Shown: one piece after another, positions 58,714 to 64,000 of the stretch
Numbering within the stretch: position 1 is the first letter of the stretch
Layout: every line of letters begins with the position of its first letter
Source of the DNA: Dendrobium chrysotoxum
Lineage: Eukaryota; Streptophyta; Magnoliopsida; Asparagales; Orchidaceae
Length of the DNA stretch: 64,000 nucleotides
Assembly: GCA_019925795.1 (NCBI GenBank)
Contig: CM034298.1
Span: forward strand, 50,866,365 to 50,930,364
Direction of reading: 5' to 3'
Position numbers and translations under genes: made by a program
The notes under the pieces: model-generated
Database searches by the model: none
Told to the model about the DNA's origin: nothing
Seen by the model: only the letters and a program-made list of their open reading frames with translations

Positions 58714-59257
58714 ATCGTCCCGTACGATCGCAGGATCGTCCAGGATGATATGAGTAATTATGATGGCCAGGATGATTAGTTAAAAAGGTGGTCAGATTGT
58801 CCAGGATGATCAAAGATCATCCAGGACAATTAGAGACAGGCGATCATCCCGAGGAGTCCAGCAGGACGACCGTTGACGAAAAGTATCATCTAGGACAATG
58901 AGGTGGATCGTCCGGGATGATATACAATAAATGCATAGGACAGGCTGAATTTGAATCGTCTAACTGCTGACATGTGGATCGTCCAGGATGATGAATAATA
59001 ATTGGTGCATTCTCAGTCGTTTGATCAGGATCAGGAAATATGTATCATATCGTCCAGGATGATGTAAGGATTGTCCAGAACGATCACCAATAATTGGTGC
59101 ATCTCAGCCATTTGATCAGAGTGTGGATGATTTGAATAGATCGTCTAGAATGATGGATGGATCGTCCAGGATGATGGATGGATCGTCCAGGATGAAGAAG
59201 ATCGTCTAGGATGATGTGGGGCTCATCCAGGATGATGTGGGGATCGTTCAGGATGAT
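58714..59257. promoter_or_regulatory. Palindrome array in the leader of the extra frame, element C
   Basis: The same 15-base palindrome as in the LTR is found upstream of the extra frame. Examples are 58714/58735 (offset 21), 58796/58816 (20), 58885/58907 (22), then a run at 59140, 59161, 59182, 59201, 59222 and 59243 (21, 21, 19, 21, 21). Additional copies lie around 58979, 59047 and 59070. The motif is absent from the pol region and the AT-rich spacer. Confidence 0.8.
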
Positions 59258-59269
59258 GTAAAGAAAAAG

Positions 59270-60580
59270 TGAAAAAGATGAGGATGGAGAGGAAAGATCA
59301 GGGATCCCACAAACATGTAAAATAAAATAAAAATAAAAATAGAGAAAATAAAATTAGAAATGAGAAACATAAAAACACAAAATAACAAGGTTTTTTTAAG
59401 CGATCAGCTCCAGTAATTCAAAATTTTCCCTTGATTTTGAATCCAAAAACCAATAAGAAGACGATCGACAGTGCTGAAATCCAAAAAAGTTAGAAAATCG
59501 ACTTTCGTAACTCCCACCTCGGACACCTTATAGATGCAAATTCCTTTCAAAACAAAAATCCAATTCAGAAGAAAGAAATTAGATTCGAAAAGAGATCCTT
59601 TCAAGTCTCATTCCAGAAAAATATCTGATATAATAGTATTATAAAGTAAGAAATTAGAAATCATAATTTTTCTTCTCAAACTTTTGAAAATATTAAGGGT
59701 GCATAAATTTTTCTAAGACATTTAAAGATCTGAAATGGAAGAAAGCTTATTTCTTTGTGGGCTCATTTATGCCTCTTTTTTCTCAATTTGTTTGGTGCTT
59801 TGCACATCTTTTAATTTTTAATATACTTTATATATTCTTTTAATTTTTGGCGACATTGTGTATCTTTTTAGTTTGGGCTAATTTTGTGCCTCTTTTTATT
59901 TTGGCGCTCTTTGTGCATCTTTTGTAAGCTTTCTCCCTCTCAAAATCGTTAAAGAATATCAACTGTGAAATTACCTTCCAGACATAAGAAATGACAAAGC
60001 TCACTCTCTATAATAAGGAAGAATAATTCACAAAACAAAAATCATACATCATATGATAAGTATAATCACTTGGTTCAAAAAATCATAACAATGACTCAAA
60101 ACTTGGAAAATACTATTCATATGAGCTAGATTACTGTATGAAGATAAAATAGATCTCTATTTTAAAAATTAACTTTTTAATTTTGAAAAAGATTTTTATC
60201 CAAAAGAAATAATACACTATTAAAGGAGTTAGAGGAAGAGAAGCAATCATCAATGTTTCTTCCCTTTAATAGATCTAGTGGAATAAATCACTGCTTATAA
60301 GCTTCCAAACTAAAAAATAAGACAAAATTTTCAATCAGAAATTCAGTTTATCAGCAGTAGTGAGTAGTGATCGGATTTTGAAAGAAATAAAACAGTAAGT
60401 AAAAAAAAGGAAATCTCATCAAAATAAATACTCGAATCAAAACTAACAATAAGACTAAAATGAAAATCAGTAGAAAAATAAAAAATCAATAAGAAATAGA
60501 TAATCAAATCAAACAACTAATTAACAGAAACAGAATAAAAAAATAGATAAATAAAAAATCAGTAGTCATCAGAATCATAC
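59270..60580. other. AT-rich spacer of element C between pol and palindrome array
   Basis: Noncoding, A/T-rich, with GGCGACATTGTGTATC, GGGCTAATTTTGTGCC and GGCGCTCTTTGTGCATC phrases that form a loose repeat (59760-59930). A related segment lies inverted in element D. The frame at 59404-59604 is not conserved in element A. Confidence 0.5.
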
Positions 60581-60589
60581 ATTTATGTC

Positions 60590-61035
60590 AATCACACCCA
60601 ATTTGGTCCTCAAAATGCTAAATAAGTCAAAGGCCAGTGCTTTAGTAAATATGTCAGCTAGCTAATTTTCAGTTGCTACATGATGCAGCTCAATGTCCCC
60701 TTTTGTAACATGGTCCCTGATAAAGTGATGCCTTATATCAATGTATTTGGTTCTAGAATGTTGGATTGGATTCTTAGAAATGCAGATGGCACTAGTATTA
60801 TCACACAGAATAAAAATTATGTCAATAGGTAATCCTAAATCTAAAACTTGTTGCTTCAACCAAAGAACTTGGGCCACACAACTTCCTAAGGCAATGTACT
60901 CAGCTTTAGTAGTGAAAAGTGCAACTGAGTTTTATTTTCTCTTAGACCAGGAGACTAAAGATTATCCTATAAATTGACAAGTTTCAGAAGTACTTTTTCT
61001 ATCCACCCTACACCCTACAAAGTTAGAATCAGAAT
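60590..61035 (-). pseudogene. Element C RNase H
   Basis: The minus strand reads FVGCRVDRKSTSETCQFIG, a LVSWSKRK phrase, TTKAEYIALGSCVAQVLWLK, IFILCDNTSAICISKNPIQH and HHFIRDHVTKGDIELHHVAT, ending with LADIFTKAL. Active-site Asp and Glu positions of copia RNase H are present. Two or three stops occur, for example where Gln is expected after the ATEN phrase. The open piece is 60662-60877. Confidence 0.85.
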
Positions 61036-61114
61036 ATCCAAAGACCCACTTGGTTCCCACTATACTTTAATTTCTAGGTCTTTCTACTAACTCCTAAATA
61101 TCGTTCCTTACAAA
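61036..61114 (-). pseudogene. Element C reverse transcriptase remnant with large internal deletion
   Basis: The minus strand passes from the start of copia RT (a GTKWVF phrase at about 61042-61060) directly to the tail of RT/start of RNase H (a GYSDSNFVGCR-type phrase at about 61010-61040). In element A the two points are about 900 bases apart and include the YVDD box, which is therefore missing here. Confidence 0.75.
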
Positions 61115-62254
61115 TTAATTAAGTTCCTCTTGCATAGCTAAGATCCAAAATTCATCAGAAAGGGCTTGATTGATATTGGTGGGTTCAGTCATTGAGATAA
61201 AGGCAGAGCGATTTACTTCCTTCCTAAGTCCATGCCTAGTCCTAACACCTTCAGAAGGGTCTCCTAAGATTAGTTCTTTAGGATGACTCGAAGAATATCT
61301 CCAATCTCTTGGCAATGTGTTTTGAGGTTCTACCCTTTCCTCCATATTTATATTTTTAACCCCTTGGGTAATCTCTCCTACCTCTTCTTCTTCCTCAACT
61401 CTAGTCTCCTTAGGATCAGATTCATCAAACACCACATGAATTGTCTCTTCCACCACCAAAGTCCTCTTATTAAACACCCTAAAAGATTTCCCCACACTAG
61501 AATAGCCTAAGAACACTCCTTCATCAGATTTGGGGTCAAACTTTCCTAAGAATGATTTCCTGTTATTCAGAATAAAAACCTTACAGCCAAAGACATGGAG
61601 GTGAGACAGGTTTGGAGTTCTACCCTTAATGATCTCATAAGCTGTCTTGTTTAGATTGGATCTAACATTCACCCTATTCAGCATATAACAGGCAGTGTTC
61701 ACCGCTTCAGCCCAAAAGTATTTTGGAAGTGAATACTCAGCAAGTATGACTCTAGCAGCTTCCACTAAGATCCTATTCTACCTTGCAGCTACCCCGTTCT
61801 ACTGAGGGGTCCTAGGAGCTGAAAAATTGTGACTAATCCCTTGCTCCTCACAGAAAGTTCCAAACTTCACATTTTTAAACTCTCATTCATTATCACTATG
61901 AATAGTCAAGATCTCACAACCTAACTTCCTCTGAATCTAAGTGGAGAAGGACTTAAATTCATCAAATGACTCAGATTTATGTGATAGAAATTTAATCCAA
62001 GTGAAACTCGAGTAATCATCAATAATCACAAAACCATAGACTTTCCCTCCTAAGCTGGCAGTGCTAATGGGTCCAAAGAGATCCATGTGAAGGACTTCTA
62101 AAGGTCTAGAGGTGCTAATATCCTTAACAGAGTGAAAGGAGGACTGGACTTGCTTCCCTAATTGACATGCATCACACAGGTGGTCCTTAGTGTACTTAAG
62201 CTTGGGGACACCTCTAACTAAGTCCTTTTGAGTGACTCTTCTAAGGGTTTTCAT
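61115..62254 (-). pseudogene. Element C integrase
   Basis: The part 61937-62254 contains the zinc-binding end (HLCDACQLGKQVQSSF) and LEVLHMDLFGPISTASLGGK with the first catalytic Asp, then VIIDDYSSFTWIKFLSHKSE. A HSDNE-stop-EFKN box with the second Asp lies near 61890. The third box reads NGVAAR, with Ala instead of Glu (61784-61786). The open tail 61115-61765 has NTACYMLNRVNVRSNLNKTA, a LSHLHVFGCKVF stretch, FLGYSSVGKSFRVFN and an acidic linker. Stops stand at Gln and Trp positions. Confidence 0.85.
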
Positions 62255-62373
62255 ACTGGCATGACATAATTTCCTGTGCCATAACCAAGACTCATCAGCA
62301 GCAGTTCTTAAGAAAATTAAAAAAAATCAACTTTAAATCAACTTACGTCCAATATGTAGACATTATTGATCCT

Positions 62374-62690
62374 TCATCTCTGCAAAATAATTTTATCATT
62401 TAAGCTTAAAATGTAGTAAGTGGGCAGGAATTTGATGTTGTATCCTTTGTCACAGAGTTGACTGATGCTCAGCAGGTTATGTTTCAATCCATCTACAAGA
62501 AAAATATTATCAATCATGAAATTCTTTGAATCACCAATTATACCTGATCCTACCACCCTCCTGGTGGTGTTGTCTCCAAGTGTAACCTTTCCTCCAGCCC
62601 TGGCCTCCAGTAAAATGAACTGATTTACATCTCTAGTCATGTGTCTTTAACATCCGCTGTCCAGGTACCAAATGCTCTAACGAGGTCTTA
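62374..62690 (-). pseudogene. Element C aspartic protease
   Basis: The minus strand reads WYLDSGC then TAA and RHM: the copia active site Asp-Ser-Gly is intact but the following Ser codon is a stop. The frame then stays open for 88 codons (62374-62640) with a GKVTLGDNTTRRVVGSGIIG segment and a GLKHNLLSISQLCDKGYNI segment. The protease would release Gag and Pol products. Confidence 0.85.
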
Positions 62691-62759
62691 TGTGAGAGTA
62701 CACCTATAAAATCATCAAATGTCAGATTTAGGAACCCAAATAGGTTTGGGTTCCTTCTT

Positions 62760-64000
62760 ACGAAAAGAAGAATGCAATGCATGTGTGCTGTGTTGTGAAA
62801 CAAGCAATTTGGGCCTCTATACCTAATGCGTACTATGGTAAACAGTGCAGGTGTGGGATATATGTCCTAACATGCCACAAGAAAAATATCTAACACCAAA
62901 AAAAGGGTTAACTAATCTACACGAGTGATAGTACCTCTTCCTAGGTTGGTATGAAATATGCTTTGATGATTTTGAAGCAGATTCTTCAAAAGGTGGAGGT
63001 GCATAAAATTGTGCAAAAGTAGGAGGCATTTTATTTTTCTCAAAAACAATAATTTTTACTCTTAAAAATTCATTCTCCTTGTTAAGACTTGTAATTTCAA
63101 ATTTCAATGCTCGATTACTACTCTCCACTTCACATGCCATATTGTCTAATTCTTTAAAAACTCTTTCTAAATCAACATGCGAGATTTTTAATGAATCATG
63201 CTCAGTAAACATATCAGAATACTTTTTGTTCAGTTCATCAAATTCATCAAGTAAAGACATGTGAATACTGTCAAGTGTGGAATGATCTTTAACTACAGAA
63301 TTATGCTCTTTTTGCAAGGTTAAGAAATTTAATTTCAGACTAGCATGCAATTTCTTAAGTTTCCTATAATATGCATAAATTCTTTCAAATACTTTAAATA
63401 ATTGATCGTAAGTAAGCTCACATACCTCTTCATGGTCAGACTGACCAAGATGATCATCAGCCATCAGACACAAGTTGGTTTCCTCCTCTTTAGCTTCAGC
63501 CTCAGAGGAGTCGGATGCAGAATCTACCTAAAATGTCTTTTGAATCTGCTTCTTGTCCTTCCTGAACTTGGGTTTCTCCTCACCTTTCTCTTTGCTTGGG
63601 TGAGCTTTAAGTGTAGGACAATCAGCTTTAACGTGTCCAGACTTTCTGCATTCAAAACAAACAGTATCAGATGAACCTTTAAAATTTTTACTGGACTTAC
63701 CCTTGTTCAACTTCTGAAAGTTTTTATGTTTCTTCCTTAGAAAGCTTTTGAATTGCCTAGTGATTAAGGCAACATCATCACTATCAGACCCGAAAGAATC
63801 AGGGTCAGTATCGTTGGCCTTCAGCGTTACATTTTTCTTCTTCTTCTTCTCACCTGCATCAAGCTGTCTTTGGTTCACCCCTTGCTCGTAAGCAATGAGT
63901 GACCCAAGTAAGTTGTTAATAGAATAATTGTTCAAACTTTCGATTTAATAATTGCAGTTATCTTAGCATCAAACGAAGAAGGCAAACATCTCAAAATCTT
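62760..64000 (-). pseudogene. Element C Gag (C-terminal two thirds)
   Basis: It starts beyond the right edge. The piece 63528-63935 ends the Gag core (NNLLGSLIAYEQGV), then a Lys-rich linker, an acidic stretch and the zinc knuckle CFECRKSGHVKADC. After one stop the piece 62823-63473 gives an acidic segment, a long coiled-coil-like region rich in Leu, Glu, Lys and Asn, and a second knuckle-like SCGMLGHISHTC in which the first Cys is Tyr. Element A has the same layout, and its first Cys is also lost (Phe). Gag would package RNA. Confidence 0.85.

Larger units (their letters stand above)
55474..64000 (-). mobile_element. Element C: second Sirevirus-like Ty1/copia element (5' end beyond window)
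   Basis: On the minus strand, from the right edge leftward, come Gag, protease, integrase, RNase H (RT mostly deleted), an AT-rich spacer, a palindrome array, an extra frame, polypurine tracts and the 3' LTR (55474-57197). Organisation and protein pieces match element A, but C is better preserved: its Gag and integrase frames stay open for 135-216 codons, so it is probably younger. LTR sequences outside the conserved ends differ strongly between A and C, so they are separate families. Confidence 0.85.

Noticed and set aside
58344..58748. 134-codon plus-strand frame rich in Gly, Lys and Glu
   Set aside because: Antisense to the extra frame of element C, whose minus-strand frame is conserved in element A.

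Overview
The window is a transposon-dense stretch of a flowering-plant nuclear genome. It is AT-rich and full of decayed LTR retrotransposons, with exactly one recognisable host gene, the first coding exon of a PHD-finger protein of the Arabidopsis At1g33420 type near the left end. The element families present (Sirevirus-like Ty1/copia, Tekay/Del-like and Tat-like Ty3/gypsy) occur across angiosperms. The species cannot be fixed from the sequence.

Layout. 1-2208 is probably intron 1 of the PHD-finger gene, 2209-2584 its exon 1 (minus strand) and 2585-3000 its GC-rich 5' flank. 3000-11730 is AT-rich intergenic DNA with an old dispersed repeat (first copy 3120-4935), an LTR-like fragment and irregular tandem repeats. 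11729-28835 is a minus-strand Tekay/Del-like gypsy element (element G), split inside its reverse transcriptase by a complete but decayed minus-strand Sirevirus-like copia element (element A, 15560-25293). 28836-30360 is a remnant of a Tat-like gypsy RT/RNase H. 30945-33183 is the second copy of the dispersed repeat, itself interrupted by a 1.25-kb insertion with a 5-bp duplication. 33184-55394 is a roughly 22-kb plus-strand Tat-like element (element D) with two LTRs of about 5.56 kb, a gag but no recognisable pol, and a 3' region built of successive tandem arrays. 55474-64000 is a second Sirevirus-like copia element (element C, minus strand) that runs off the right edge.

All element coding regions are broken by stops, frameshifts and deletions. 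G has lost its integrase core, C most of its reverse transcriptase, and A and C each lack the third catalytic residue of integrase. Many stops lie where Trp or Gln is expected, as predicted for C-to-T decay of methylated DNA.

The most interesting signal joins elements A and C. Both carry an extra open frame downstream of pol, and both have arrays of 15-bp palindromes in two places only: the LTR and the leader in front of that extra frame. In C the palindromes (ATCRTCC-N-GGAYGAT) come mostly in pairs offset by exactly 21 bp. In A the palindrome has changed symmetrically (ATCRTAC-N-GTAYGAT) and the offset is mostly 19 bp. This looks like a co-evolving binding-site system shared by the LTR promoter and a second internal promoter. 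The binding factor is unknown.

Coordinates of element boundaries were read by eye from paired repeats and are good to a few bases where TG/CA ends are visible, and to tens of bases otherwise.
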